Both the position numbers and the translations under genes were made by a program. The notes beneath the pieces are model-generated. The model was not told the DNA's origin. It saw nothing but the letters and a program-made list of their open reading frames with translations, and did no database searches. From Shiella aurantiaca (GTDB lineage: Bacteria; Bacteroidota; Bacteroidia; Cytophagales; Cyclobacteriaceae), in assembly GCA_030412945.1 (NCBI GenBank), contig JAUHJS010000001.1, forward strand, positions 511,709-575,708: a DNA stretch of 64,000 nucleotides, given 5' to 3'. Below, piece by piece: positions 45,938-55,576 of the stretch (position 1 is the first letter of the stretch; each line of letters opens with the position of its first letter).

Positions 45938-45945
45938 CAAAAGTA
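45938..45945 (-). promoter_or_regulatory. -7 element of the lipoprotein gene
   Basis: TACTTTTG on the minus strand ends only 9 bases before the ATG at 45928, implying a nearly leaderless mRNA. Confidence 0.5.
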
Positions 45946-46017
45946 GGCCAAAAATCGATAATTCTAAAATAAAAGCGTCTTGCCTTTTCTCTTAGGAAAG
46001 CCTTATATTGTCGGTCT

Positions 46018-47250
46018 ATGGCATTGAACTACATCTGGATTGCTTTTTTTATTATCGCCTTTGTTATTGGGCTTATCAAATGGCTTTTCTTCGGAAACTG
46101 GGAAATCTTTACCCAACTGACCCAAGCCACATTTGATATGGCCAAAACAGGCTTTGAAATCTCGCTAGGCCTCACGGGCGTGTTGGCACTGTGGCTGGGC
46201 ATTATGAAGATTGGGGAAAAAGGAGGCGCGGTGTATTTACTCAATCGCTTTACAGCTCCCCTATTCAGCAAACTGTTTCCTGAAATACCAAGAAACCATC
46301 CGGTATTCGGCCCCATGATGATGAACATATCGGCCAATATGCTGGGGCTTGACAATGCGGCTACGCCACTTGGTCTGAAAGCCATGGAAGGGCTCCAAGA
46401 GCTTAATCCAAACAAGGAAACAGCCTCCAATGCACAAATCATGTTCTTGGTACTCAATACCAGCGGACTTACCATTATCCCCATCAGCATCATGGTGTAT
46501 CGGGCGCAGCTGGGCGCAGTGAACCCTACCGATGTATTTGTACCCATACTTCTGGCTACTTTTTTCTCCACCATGGCGGGCTTATTAGCCGTTTCTTTTT
46601 TCCAAAAGATTAACCTGTTCAATAAAGTGGTATTTGCCTACTTGGGAGGGCTGAGCGCTTTGGTAGCAGGCATTATCTATTATTTCAGTACGCTTTCGAG
46701 CGAAGCCATTCACCGAATTAGTAGCGCCAGTGCCAACTTTATTCTCTTCGGAATCATCATAGGTTTCATTGGCTTGGGGCTCAGAAAAAAGATAAATGTG
46801 TATGAATCGTTTATCGAAGGGGCAAAAGAAGGCTTTGATGTGGCAATTCGTATTATACCTTACTTAATAGGGATTTTGGTGGCAATAGGGGTGTTCCGTG
46901 CTTCAGGCGCGCTCGATTTGATGATGCAAGGTACTCGATGGACGGTACAAGCGGTAGGCCTTGATACTCAGTTTGTAGAGGCCTTACCCACGGCCTTTAT
47001 GAAGCCGCTTAGTGGTAGTGGTGCACGAGGAATGATGATTGAAACCATGAAAACCCACGGTGCCGATTCTTTTGCTGGCAGACTAGCCTCTATTATGCAA
47101 GGCTCCACCGAGACTACCTTTTATGTTTTGGCGGTATACTTTGGTGCGGTAAACATCAAAAAAACACGTCACGCACTCACATGTGGACTAATCGCAGATT
47201 TAGTAGGATTAATCGCAGCTATCGTAATGGCTTATCTCTTTTTTTCATAA
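46018..47250 (+). CDS. Fused SpmA/SpmB nucleoside-recognition membrane protein
   Basis: A 410-residue polytopic protein. The first half (NHPVFGPMMMNISANMLGLD, NAATPLGLKAME) matches spore maturation protein SpmA; the second half (PYLIGILVAIGVFRASGALD, ALPTAFMKPLSGSGARGM) matches SpmB. Both are Gate domains with the nucleoside-transporter-like fold. The fusion is widespread in non-sporulating Bacteroidota, so the spore name does not give its role; the substrate is unknown. Confidence 0.9.
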   Translation: MALNYIWIAFFIIAFVIGLIKWLFFGNWEIFTQLTQATFDMAKTGFEISLGLTGVLALWLGIMKIGEKGGAVYLLNRFTAPLFSKLFPEIPRNHPVFGPMMMNISANMLGLDNAATPLGLKAMEGLQELNPNKETASNAQIMFLVLNTSGLTIIPISIMVYRAQLGAVNPTDVFVPILLATFFSTMAGLLAVSFFQKINLFNKVVFAYLGGLSALVAGIIYYFSTLSSEAIHRISSASANFILFGIIIGFIGLGLRKKINVYESFIEGAKEGFDVAIRIIPYLIGILVAIGVFRASGALDLMMQGTRWTVQAVGLDTQFVEALPTAFMKPLSGSGARGMMIETMKTHGADSFAGRLASIMQGSTETTFYVLAVYFGAVNIKKTRHALTCGLIADLVGLIAAIVMAYLFFS

Positions 47251-47370
47251 AAACTCACATACAATCTATTTATTAAGTCACATTATTTTATTTATTTGAG
47301 AAAGCATTAATTTGCATACATTATACGAAGGTCGAACGGCCCCAAATAGAGGAACTTAATTGAAATTCTG

Positions 47371-47808
47371 ATGCCTGCTATTCAAAAGACAATTTATGAC
47401 AATGCCAAGAACCACTTCCTTGGCAATTTCCCAGAATCACTGCCCATTGAGCAAGCTTACTTGCACATTGGAATGTTTTTGGGTTGGGTAATCGAAAATG
47501 AACTCTATTCTGAATACTTTGAGGAGGAAGCAGGAACGGAAATTTATCGATTCATGAGAAGAGAGCTCAGCTGCACCATATTGAGCGAAATATGGGATGG
47601 CTACCTAGGGCACGAATTGTTCAACCATGAAGGCAATTTGTTTGCCTACTATTATTATGGAGGTGGTATCTACAAGAAAGATTATGAAAAAATACTAGCC
47701 GAAAATTTACCTTCTATCTATCACGTGGAAGATACTTGGGCTAATTTTGATAAGATTAAAGCCAAAATCACCGAGCGATTTGAAGACTGGAAGAAATTGG
47801 TAGAGTAA
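47371..47808 (+). CDS. Hypothetical protein (DUF7832-like)
   Basis: A 145-residue soluble helical protein. The centre HIGMFLGWVIENELYSEYF and the tail GGIYKKDYEKIL resemble a family of small proteins near immunity-type genes, which I recall as DUF7832; this is not certain. No signal peptide. It ends at a bidirectional terminator. Confidence 0.65.
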   Translation: MPAIQKTIYDNAKNHFLGNFPESLPIEQAYLHIGMFLGWVIENELYSEYFEEEAGTEIYRFMRRELSCTILSEIWDGYLGHELFNHEGNLFAYYYYGGGIYKKDYEKILAENLPSIYHVEDTWANFDKIKAKITERFEDWKKLVE

Positions 47809-47809
47809 T

Positions 47810-47838
47810 AAAAAAGCCTTCTTTACGAAGGCTTTTTT
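47810..47838. terminator. Bidirectional terminator
   Basis: Stem GCCTTC/GAAGGC (47816-47821, 47827-47832) with a 5-base loop, six A before and six T after. It ends both the rightward gene at 47808 and the leftward gene at 47846. Confidence 0.88.
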
Positions 47839-47845
47839 ATTGAGC

Positions 47846-49609
47846 TTATTTTCTGATTTTACCCTGCGGGTCGATTAAGATAAAGGAACCGTCTTTCGCA
47901 AATAACTTATAGCCAGGCAACTCCGTACTTGGCTCAGCCGACATCGGGATAAAGCCTAGGGAATTTTCGGCCATCAAAGCCATCTTTCCTGCTTTATCAA
48001 GCACTATGGCCCACGATTTTACTTCACTGTTCACCGCAGCAATACTCACCACAAACAAGGTTTGATTTTCGCCATCGTGCCAGCAGGCAATAGGATTATT
48101 GGCTAATTCCACCGCCCCATTGGTCGGGATTTCGGTAAGCCAAGGAGCTTTCAAATCAGGAGTAACTTGCGCAATAAATACCTTGGTCTTTACTTTTGGC
48201 TCCATTTTAAGTCCTAATACAAAGCGCTTGTCACTTAAGGAATCGGTAAATACCTGAAGCGTGTAAAAGGCATTAGGCTTAGAGGTAGAGCCTGTGAACA
48301 AGGCCAAGGAATCACCCTCCTCCGTAATGCCCCAGCGCAAAGCACTTTCCAATTCCGCCTTTATCTGGCTAAACTCTTCCTTCTTTTGCGCGCTAGCTTT
48401 TTTCCCTTCATTGAGTTGGTTTAAAAAGGCTGGGCAACTACCATAGTTTTCCGTAATAAGTGTAGCATATTGGTTGCAAATCACCTGGTTATCGTAGGCG
48501 TCTAATTGCTGATACAAAGCCTCGTTGGCAGTAAGAACACTCAAGCCTTCATTCACTTTGGCATAGTCCTTCCAGCGGTTCACTCCTTTCAAAAAGGTGC
48601 TGTCCAGTGCCAAGGCATTCAAAACCAATTCCTTTTGCTTCACCTCAAAATACGGCACTATAAACGGATTGCTATCATATTTTTTATAGGTAGCCAACTT
48701 ATCTTCCGGAAAATCAGGCAGACGGGTTTTCCCCTCATTGGCGGCTTGTTTAATGGCATTATCATGCTCTACTATGGTCCTGCGGGCTCTTTCGATGTCC
48801 GTTTCAATAATCGCTATGGCTTTAGAGGCCCAATCACCAAAATCATTGAGGCGGATTTCGTTGGAATAAAAATTCGTAATTACTAGGCTTGAAGGCGCCA
48901 AGCCTTTGATTTCCTCATACACAAAGCCTTGATTAAAATTAGCCCTAACCGCCTTACTGGCCTCCGAATATTTCTTTTGATAAAAAAGTACGGAATCAAA
49001 ATGCAGTACCATTTTATTCAGTTTTTCCAAAATGGGGGCATCGGCCATGAGCAGCATCAGGTTCATATCCTTACGGAAGGCATCGAACAGAAAAGAATAC
49101 ACCTGATCGGCTTCGTTGTAATGGAATTTCAATTGCTCAAAATACAGGTTGATTCCCTCCACATTCTTCTTGCGCGTTTCTAATGCCGCTACCGCCTTTT
49201 CAATATCCAACTGCACATCTGAAAGCTTAATTTCGAACTTTCCGGTGCGCAAATCGCGCCTATTGTAGGCTTGGTAGAGATCGTCATTACGCTTAAGCTC
49301 CTTTTCGTCAATCAGCGTAGCTGCCTTTTTATACATCATGATAGAAGAATCGGCCCAAATCATAAACTGGTCTTTTTCTTTTACCACATCAAGCTTATCG
49401 GTAAAGGTTTCATACATAATTCCCATTTGCAGATGGGCATTGGCATGGTCAGGCTCTTTTGCGATAAACTGCTTCAAAAGCTTTTCGCCCGGCTCATAAC
49501 TTTTGGAGTTGAGCAAGGGAAACAAATCCTTGTATTTAATCTTTTGGGCTTGCGCTGAAAGGGATAGCAGCAGCAGCAGACCCAACACACTCAGTAATAA
49601 TCGGTTCAT
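47846..49609 (-). CDS. Secreted TPR-containing hypothetical protein
   Basis: A 587-residue exported protein; signal RLLLSVLGLLLLLSLSAQAQ. Residues about 30-110 look like tetratricopeptide repeats (YEPGEKLLKQFIAKEPDHAN, AHLQMGIMYET). The middle is long helical (about 120-400) and the C-terminus (about 430-587) is beta-rich, perhaps a propeller-like domain. The frame opens earlier at 49675, but a -7 element lies there, so the ATG at 49609 is used. Function unknown. Confidence 0.7.
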   Translation of the reverse strand: MNRLLLSVLGLLLLLSLSAQAQKIKYKDLFPLLNSKSYEPGEKLLKQFIAKEPDHANAHLQMGIMYETFTDKLDVVKEKDQFMIWADSSIMMYKKAATLIDEKELKRNDDLYQAYNRRDLRTGKFEIKLSDVQLDIEKAVAALETRKKNVEGINLYFEQLKFHYNEADQVYSFLFDAFRKDMNLMLLMADAPILEKLNKMVLHFDSVLFYQKKYSEASKAVRANFNQGFVYEEIKGLAPSSLVITNFYSNEIRLNDFGDWASKAIAIIETDIERARRTIVEHDNAIKQAANEGKTRLPDFPEDKLATYKKYDSNPFIVPYFEVKQKELVLNALALDSTFLKGVNRWKDYAKVNEGLSVLTANEALYQQLDAYDNQVICNQYATLITENYGSCPAFLNQLNEGKKASAQKKEEFSQIKAELESALRWGITEEGDSLALFTGSTSKPNAFYTLQVFTDSLSDKRFVLGLKMEPKVKTKVFIAQVTPDLKAPWLTEIPTNGAVELANNPIACWHDGENQTLFVVSIAAVNSEVKSWAIVLDKAGKMALMAENSLGFIPMSAEPSTELPGYKLFAKDGSFILIDPQGKIRK

Positions 49610-49633
49610 GAACAGGTTCGTTGTGGTTCTATG

Positions 49634-49641
49634 CAAAAATA
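49634..49641 (-). promoter_or_regulatory. -7 element of the TPR gene
   Basis: TATTTTTG followed by CATAG on the minus strand is a consensus match, 24 bases before the ATG at 49609. Confidence 0.5.
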
Positions 49642-49662
49642 GGGATAATAAAATTAATGCAA

Positions 49663-49698
49663 ATAAAAAGCCCAATAGTATTACTATTGAGCCTTTTA
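49663..49698 (-). terminator. Terminator of tex
   Basis: A long hairpin of about 14-16 pairs with two G-T wobbles, centred on AATAGTATTACTATT, followed on the minus strand by a T-rich tract. It lies 19 bases after the tex stop. Confidence 0.75.
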
Positions 49699-49716
49699 TG
49701 AGATTTAAAGCAGGTA

Positions 49717-51972
49717 TTAGTTCTTAAACTTACCCCGAAGCATAGCCAATTTGGCTTGCAAATCGCCATCTGGCTCTTCTTCTCTTCTTTGCTTGGGAGC
49801 ATCAGCTCTCTTCTCGCCTCTTGGTTTTGCCTCGGCAAATGGATCGGATTTCATGGAAAGTTCAATGCGCTTACGCGGAATATCCACCTCGGTAACGGTT
49901 ACTTGCACGCGCTGCTGCACACTTACTACCTCAGCCGGATTGCTGATAAATTTATCGGATAAATGGCTGACGTGCACGAGGCCATCTTGGTGAACACCTA
50001 CATCCACAAAAGCCCCAAAATTGGTAATATTGGTAACAATACCGGGCAATTTCATACCAATACGTAAATCACCAATGCTATTCACCCCATCCATAAACGA
50101 GAAAGCCTCAAAACTTTCCCTTGGATCGCGACCGGGTTTTTCCAACTCTGTCATGATGTCTTGCAAAGTAGGCAAGCCGATTTTATCGTCTACGTATTTT
50201 TTGAGATCAATGCGCTTGCGAAGTTCGCCATTTACCATCAGTTCTTTTACATCGCAGCCATGGTCTTTGGCCATACGCTGCACCACCTCATAGCTTTCGG
50301 GGTGTACGGCACTGGCATCGAGCGGATTGCTGGCATTGCGTATGCGCAAGAAACCTGCGGCTTGTTCAAAAGCTTTATCGCCTAGGCGAGGCACTTTCTT
50401 CAGGGCTTCACGGTCTTTGAAAGGCCCATTCTGATTACGAAACTCTACAATATTTTGTGCCAATTGTGGACCCAAGCCCGATACATAGGTGAGCAATTGC
50501 TTGCTGGCGGTGTTCACTTCCACGCCTACTGCGTTCACGCAACTCATCACCACATCGTCCAAGCTGGATTTCAATTGATTTTGATCTACATCGTGCTGAT
50601 ACTGGCCCACCCCAATGGATTTGGGGTCGATTTTTACCAATTCAGCCAATGGATCCATCAATCTGCGGCCGATAGAAACCGCCCCACGGACGGTCAAATC
50701 GTATTCGCCAAACTCTTCACGCGCTACTTCAGAGGCGGAATATACCGAGGCTCCACTTTCATTTACCATCACCACCAAAATAGACTTTGGTAGACCTAAG
50801 CTTTGGATAAAGGATTCCGTTTCGCGGCTGGCGGTTCCGTTGCCTATGGCGATGGCCTCAATCTGATATTTCTCACACAGGGCCATAATGATGGCGCCCG
50901 CCTTGCTTACTTCCCGCTGAGGTTCGTGCGGATAGATGGCATCGTTATACAGTAATTTTCCTTGCTTGTCCATTACCACCACCTTGCATCCGGTACGGAA
51001 GCCAGGGTCGAGGGCCAAGGTATTTTTCTGACCCATAGGAGCGGCCAAAAGCAACTGACGAAGATTTTCGGCAAACACGCGGATGGCCTCCTCATCGGCC
51101 TTTTGCTTGGTAAACAAGCGTACTTCTGTTTCCATACTGGGTTTGAGCAGCCTGCGGTAGCAATCTTTCACTGCTATTTTCACCTGTTCGGCACAAGGGC
51201 TGGCCGATTTTACAAACTGGCGCTCCATGGCAAATAGTGCATCTGTTTCTTCCGGTCCCGCATCCAGCATCAGTATTAACTCCTTCTCCCCCCTACGCAT
51301 GGCCAACACACGGTGCGATGGCGCCTTGGCAATAGGCTCGCTCCACTCGAAATAGTCTTTGTATTTTTGTCCTTCTTGCTCTTTTCCGCTAATTACCCGA
51401 GAGGTAAACACACCCTTTTCCAAGAATAGCTGACGCATATTGGCTCGGCACTCCTGATTTTCGTTTATCCACTCTGCCATAATATCACGCGCACCTTGCA
51501 GGGCCTCATCAGCCGAGTTGACCTCTTTTTCGGCATCTATAAATGCCTGTGCTTCCATTTCAGGATCAATATCGCCTTGCTCAAAAAGCAGGGTAGCAAG
51601 TGGCTCCAAGCCTTTTTCACGGGCAATGGTGGCTTTGGTTCTGCGCTTGGGCTTGTAAGGAAGGTAGATATCTTCCAGCACCGACATGGTTTCGGCCAGG
51701 CGAATTTGCTCCTCCAGTGCTTCGGTCAGTTTGCCTTGCTCTTCTATGGACTTGAGAATGGCTTCTTTTCGCTTGTCCAAATCGCGCAACTGCTGTATCC
51801 TATCGCGGATGGCCTGCACGGCTACTTCATCCAAACTTCCGGTCACTTCTTTTCGGTAACGAGAGATGAAAGGAATGGTAGCGCCTTCGTCCAGCAATTC
51901 AACGGTAGCATTTACCTGACGCTGCGAAATGGAAAGTTCGTTCGCAATTTTAATAAAATGAGCTATTGACAT
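49717..51972 (-). CDS. tex: Tex-family S1 RNA-binding protein
   Basis: A 751-residue nucleic-acid-binding protein of the Tex/Spt6 type. The N-terminal helical part has SRYRKEVTGSLDEVAVQ; a YqgF-like RNase H fold follows (LALDPGFRTGCKVVVMD), then helix-hairpin-helix motifs (NIVEFRNQNGPFKDREALKK) and a C-terminal S1 domain (GIVTNITNFGAFVDVG, then VHVSHLSDKF). A charged tail ends the chain. The frame opens at 52101; the ATG at 51972 (MSIAHFIKIANEL) is the family start. Confidence 0.93.
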   Translation of the reverse strand: MSIAHFIKIANELSISQRQVNATVELLDEGATIPFISRYRKEVTGSLDEVAVQAIRDRIQQLRDLDKRKEAILKSIEEQGKLTEALEEQIRLAETMSVLEDIYLPYKPKRRTKATIAREKGLEPLATLLFEQGDIDPEMEAQAFIDAEKEVNSADEALQGARDIMAEWINENQECRANMRQLFLEKGVFTSRVISGKEQEGQKYKDYFEWSEPIAKAPSHRVLAMRRGEKELILMLDAGPEETDALFAMERQFVKSASPCAEQVKIAVKDCYRRLLKPSMETEVRLFTKQKADEEAIRVFAENLRQLLLAAPMGQKNTLALDPGFRTGCKVVVMDKQGKLLYNDAIYPHEPQREVSKAGAIIMALCEKYQIEAIAIGNGTASRETESFIQSLGLPKSILVVMVNESGASVYSASEVAREEFGEYDLTVRGAVSIGRRLMDPLAELVKIDPKSIGVGQYQHDVDQNQLKSSLDDVVMSCVNAVGVEVNTASKQLLTYVSGLGPQLAQNIVEFRNQNGPFKDREALKKVPRLGDKAFEQAAGFLRIRNASNPLDASAVHPESYEVVQRMAKDHGCDVKELMVNGELRKRIDLKKYVDDKIGLPTLQDIMTELEKPGRDPRESFEAFSFMDGVNSIGDLRIGMKLPGIVTNITNFGAFVDVGVHQDGLVHVSHLSDKFISNPAEVVSVQQRVQVTVTEVDIPRKRIELSMKSDPFAEAKPRGEKRADAPKQRREEEPDGDLQAKLAMLRGKFKN

Positions 51973-52031
51973 AGAATTCGCTTTAATTTCAATCGATGGA
52001 TTGCCCGTGGGCAAATATGTAAAAAGGGTAA

Positions 52032-52039
52032 CAAAATTA
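52032..52039 (-). promoter_or_regulatory. Candidate -7 element of tex
   Basis: TAATTTTG on the minus strand matches TAnnTTTG, 60 bases before the tex ATG. No -33 TTG is evident. The 318-base gap from 51973 to 52290 otherwise holds only the upstream regions of tex and hsp20; TATCTTTC at 52240-52247 is a one-mismatch -7 candidate for hsp20. Confidence 0.3.
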
Positions 52040-52290
52040 CCAATTCGGGTTAATCCTACCAGTATGTGTGGGAGAATGTTGCCAGAAAATCGCAAAAGCA
52101 CTGAGTACCAGTTGGATTAATTTCGATGCTTGAGCCAATCTGTATCGAATGGTAGTAGGCGTCTATCATTCTGCAATAATCCTGATGAAAATCAAGCGCT
52201 TATGCCTCTAAAGTCATTCCGATACGCATTAATGTATCCTATCTTTCTGATGTTTTAGATGAGCATGTATCACACATAAATCCTAAGACA

Positions 52291-52755
52291 ATGACACTTT
52301 TAGCAAAAAAACGGAACGGAAGCTCGCTACCCGGGTTGGTAGATAACTTCTTTAATATGGACCGATTCTTCAGTCCATCTGTATTCAATTTCGATGGCGA
52401 CTTGCTCGACCTCGACAGAGCCTTGGTGGTTCCTTCAGCTAACATTACCGAATCGGAAAAAGAATATACCATAGAAATGGCCGTGCCCGGTATGCAGAAG
52501 AAGGATTTCGACATTGAGGTGAAAGACGGAGTGCTTACCATTAGTGCCGAAAAAGAGGAAGAAATGAAGGAAGATAAGAAAAACTACCACCGCAGGGAGT
52601 TCTCTTACCAATCTTTCAACCGCTCCTTCGCCTTGCCCGATAACCTGAATAGTGAAAAAATCGATGCCAAGTACGAAAACGGTATCCTCCGATTAGCACT
52701 TCCTAAAAAAATGGTGAGTGCCGCCAAACCCGCCCAACACATAAAAGTGGGTTAA
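52291..52755 (+). CDS. Small heat-shock protein, Hsp20 family
   Basis: A 154-residue ATP-independent chaperone that holds unfolding proteins. The alpha-crystallin domain (about 45-145) has YTIEMAVPGMQKKDFDIEV, VLTISAEKEEE and the conserved YENGILRLALPKK. The N-terminal arm has LVDNFFNMDRFF. It has its own terminator and is monocistronic. Confidence 0.94.
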   Translation: MTLLAKKRNGSSLPGLVDNFFNMDRFFSPSVFNFDGDLLDLDRALVVPSANITESEKEYTIEMAVPGMQKKDFDIEVKDGVLTISAEKEEEMKEDKKNYHRREFSYQSFNRSFALPDNLNSEKIDAKYENGILRLALPKKMVSAAKPAQHIKVG

Positions 52756-52781
52756 GTGTTTTTCATGAGGCCTTTGTAGGT

Positions 52782-52816
52782 AAAGCTACCCTTTGGTTAG
52801 GGTAGCTTTATTTTTT
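52782..52816 (+). terminator. Terminator of hsp20
   Basis: Perfect 10-bp stem AAAGCTACCC/GGGTAGCTTT with an 8-base loop, then ATTTTTT. Confidence 0.88.
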
Positions 52817-52948
52817 CCATATTGATTTCTTACAACCTGCTCATTTTTTCACAATCAACCCATGCGCTTTACCTTGAGCGCATTTCTACCAATGGCTATC
52901 AAAATTTTAAAATAATATCCTTACTTTGTGCTACGCAAGGCCGGCATT

Positions 52949-54937
52949 ATGAAGAAACCTATTGTTTTGATTCTTGTTCTGTGCGTGAGCACCTTTAGCG
53001 CTTGGGCACAGACAGATAGTTTATTTAACGTATTAGAAGAAGCAGAGAACGAAGTTCGGGTAAATGTACTCAATGAGTTGTACAAAGAGCTCCGCAATGC
53101 CCAACCTGAAAAAGCCCTCTCCTATGCGCAAGAAGCCTTACAATTGGCTGAAAAAATCGATTACCCACGCGGACAAGCCAATGCGCTCAATAACCTAGGC
53201 GTGTACCACCGCAACCGTGGCAATTACGAACTCGCCATCGACTATTATGTGCGCGCCCTCAAAATGCATGAGAGTATAGAAAATACCGATGGCATTGCCC
53301 TCACGATGGGAAATATCGGCAATCTCTATTCCCTTAAAGGGGATTATGATAAAGCCCTAGAATACTATAACAAAACCCTGAACCTGATTGAGGCCAACCC
53401 TGATACGGTGCGCCTCATCAGTATTTACAACAACATTGGCAATGTGTATTTCGACTTGGGAAATAACCTGATGGCTATTGATTATTACTTGCGAAGCTTG
53501 GCCTTGTACGAAAAAAGCAATCACCCCGAAAATACCTTCGATTTACTCAATAGCCTTGGCAATATTTATTTCAGTCAGCGAAATATGGATAGCGCCATGT
53601 GGTATTTTCAGCAGTCGCTGCGGGTGGAGCAGATAAATGGCAATAAGTACGCCCAAGCCCTAGCGCTCAACAACATTGGGGTGGTGCACAAATCGGTGGG
53701 CAATTATTCGGCTGCTATCGAAAATCAGTTTAAAGCCCGTGCCCTTGCCCTTGAAGTGGGCAACCGACCGCTATTGAGTACCATTTATAAAAATCTTTCC
53801 GAATCCTTCTACCTTCAAAAAAATACGGCTAAGGCCTATGAATACCTACAGCAATACATGATGCTGAAAGAGCGGCTCAGCTCTGAAGAAACGGGGCGCA
53901 AGCTGGCCGAACTGGAAAGCAGCTATGAACTGGCCAAGCGCGAAAAGGAGATTGAGATTTTGCAGCAGGAAGGGGAAATCAAAGATTTGAATGTGCGCAA
54001 TAGCAATCTGCTTATCAGTGTATTCACCATGGGCGGTGGTTTGCTTACGGCCTTGCTGATTCTGTATTACCTTAAGTTTCAGCACAATCAGCGGGTAAAA
54101 AACCTGCTGGAGGAGCGTAACCGTGAAATTATGCGCAGAAACCGCGAGATAGAAGCGCAAAAGCAGATTATTGAATTCAAAAACCAAAACATTACCGATA
54201 GCATTCAGTACGCCAAAAGTATTCAGGAGACTATCCTTAAAAAGCGTCTTTTCCGCTACAACATGCCCGATTCCTTTATCTTCAATCGCCCTAAGGATAT
54301 TGTAAGTGGAGATTTCTTCTGGTATGCCCGTATTGATGATTTTGATATTTTGGCCCTTATCGATTGTACGGGACATGGCGTGGCCGGTGCCTTTATGACC
54401 GTAATTGGCAATAGCATTCTGAACCAAATTATCCATGAAAACAAGGTGTATAGCCCTTCGCAAATCTTGCTGGACATGGACGAAAGACTAGCCGAAACCC
54501 TGAAACAATTAGAGGAAAGCAGCACCCACTATGGTATGGACTTGGCCGTGTGCAAGATTGACCGCCAGCATCATAAGCTTATCTTCTCAGGGGCTAAGCG
54601 ACCGCTGTATTATGTGCATCAAGGAGAATTTACTGAGTTTAAGGGCGATAACTTATCCATTGGCGAACTTAGCTTTGGGCGCGATAAGAGTTTTCAGGAA
54701 TACGAAATCAATTATAAAGAGGGCGATGTATTTTATATTTTCTCCGATGGCTTTGCCGACCAGTTTGGTAGCGCGGTGGATAAGAAGTACATGAGCAAGC
54801 GCTTCCGCCAGCTGATACGCACCATACAAAAACAAAGCATGGAAAAGCAGGGTCAGAGCCTTGAACTGGAAATGAACCGATGGATGGGCAGCACCGAACA
54901 AACGGATGATATGCTGGTAATTGGTTTCAAATTATAA
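52949..54937 (+). CDS. TPR sensor with SpoIIE-type PP2C phosphatase
   Basis: A 662-residue membrane signalling protein. A signal peptide (LILVLCVSTFSAWAQ) is followed by about six tetratricopeptide repeats (NALNNLGVYHRNRGNYELAI and similar, residues about 60-320) outside the inner membrane, a coiled coil, one transmembrane helix (about 360-380), a second coiled coil, and a cytoplasmic SpoIIE phosphatase. Its metal ligands are in SGDFFWYARIDD, DCTGHGVAGAFM, FSDGFADQFG and TDDMLVIGF. Such proteins act on anti-anti-sigma or similar partners; none is encoded nearby. The frame opens at TTG (52928); the ATG at 52949 starts the signal. Confidence 0.9.
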   Translation: MKKPIVLILVLCVSTFSAWAQTDSLFNVLEEAENEVRVNVLNELYKELRNAQPEKALSYAQEALQLAEKIDYPRGQANALNNLGVYHRNRGNYELAIDYYVRALKMHESIENTDGIALTMGNIGNLYSLKGDYDKALEYYNKTLNLIEANPDTVRLISIYNNIGNVYFDLGNNLMAIDYYLRSLALYEKSNHPENTFDLLNSLGNIYFSQRNMDSAMWYFQQSLRVEQINGNKYAQALALNNIGVVHKSVGNYSAAIENQFKARALALEVGNRPLLSTIYKNLSESFYLQKNTAKAYEYLQQYMMLKERLSSEETGRKLAELESSYELAKREKEIEILQQEGEIKDLNVRNSNLLISVFTMGGGLLTALLILYYLKFQHNQRVKNLLEERNREIMRRNREIEAQKQIIEFKNQNITDSIQYAKSIQETILKKRLFRYNMPDSFIFNRPKDIVSGDFFWYARIDDFDILALIDCTGHGVAGAFMTVIGNSILNQIIHENKVYSPSQILLDMDERLAETLKQLEESSTHYGMDLAVCKIDRQHHKLIFSGAKRPLYYVHQGEFTEFKGDNLSIGELSFGRDKSFQEYEINYKEGDVFYIFSDGFADQFGSAVDKKYMSKRFRQLIRTIQKQSMEKQGQSLELEMNRWMGSTEQTDDMLVIGFKL

Positions 54938-54952
54938 TTGCCCTTACCCAGC

Positions 54953-55519
54953 ATGCAAGAATACTACGATTCCGTTTTCGAAAAGGAAGATTACACCCAA
55001 AAACCTTTCCCCAAAGGAGAATACGAGCAATGCCGATTTGTTCAATGCGATTTTTCGGCTGCCGATTTCCGCGACTGCAAGTTTGTGGATTGCAGCTTTC
55101 AGCAATGCAACCTGAGCTTGGTAAACCTCACCGCAGTTGCTTTCCGTGGCGTGCGCTTTAGTGATTGCAAACTGATGGGCCTGCGCTTTGAGGCCTGCAA
55201 TCCGCTGGGCCTGGCTATGCACTTTGAACGATGCCAGCTTAACCACAGCACTTTTTATAAACTAAGCCTCAAAAAAACCGTCTTTCGGCAATGCCAGCTG
55301 CATGAGGCTGACTTTACAGAAGCGGATTTAAGCCAAGCCATTTTGGAAGGTTCTGATTTAGCGGGTGCCCAATTCTCACAGACCAATCTTGAAAAAGCCG
55401 ACCTGCGCGGAGCTATCAATTACAGCCTCCATCCTAGCCAAAACCGCGTAAATAACGCTCGTTTCAGCATGCCCGAAGCACTACGCTTATTAGAGGCTTT
55501 TGGTGTGGTGGTGGAGTGA
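54953..55519 (+). CDS. Pentapeptide-repeat protein
   Basis: A 188-residue right-handed quadrilateral beta helix: repeats such as CRFVQCDFSAADFRDCKF and EADFTEADLSQAILEGSD run from about residue 25 to 160. The N-terminus EYYDSVFEKEDY and the tail MPEALRLLEAFGVVVE resemble Qnr/McbG-like proteins that mimic DNA and shield gyrase, so low-level quinolone protection is possible but not shown. The ATG at 54953 is 15 bases after the phosphatase stop, so the two are probably co-transcribed. Confidence 0.88.
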   Translation: MQEYYDSVFEKEDYTQKPFPKGEYEQCRFVQCDFSAADFRDCKFVDCSFQQCNLSLVNLTAVAFRGVRFSDCKLMGLRFEACNPLGLAMHFERCQLNHSTFYKLSLKKTVFRQCQLHEADFTEADLSQAILEGSDLAGAQFSQTNLEKADLRGAINYSLHPSQNRVNNARFSMPEALRLLEAFGVVVE

Positions 55520-55576
55520 ATTATTTTAGGTAAATCTCATCTCTCACATAGGTGCTGTTAAGCCAAAAACAGGTTT

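Noticed and set aside
53846-54463. Leftward ORF of 205 codons
   Set aside because: It is antisense to the TPR-SpoIIE gene, which has clear phosphatase motifs.
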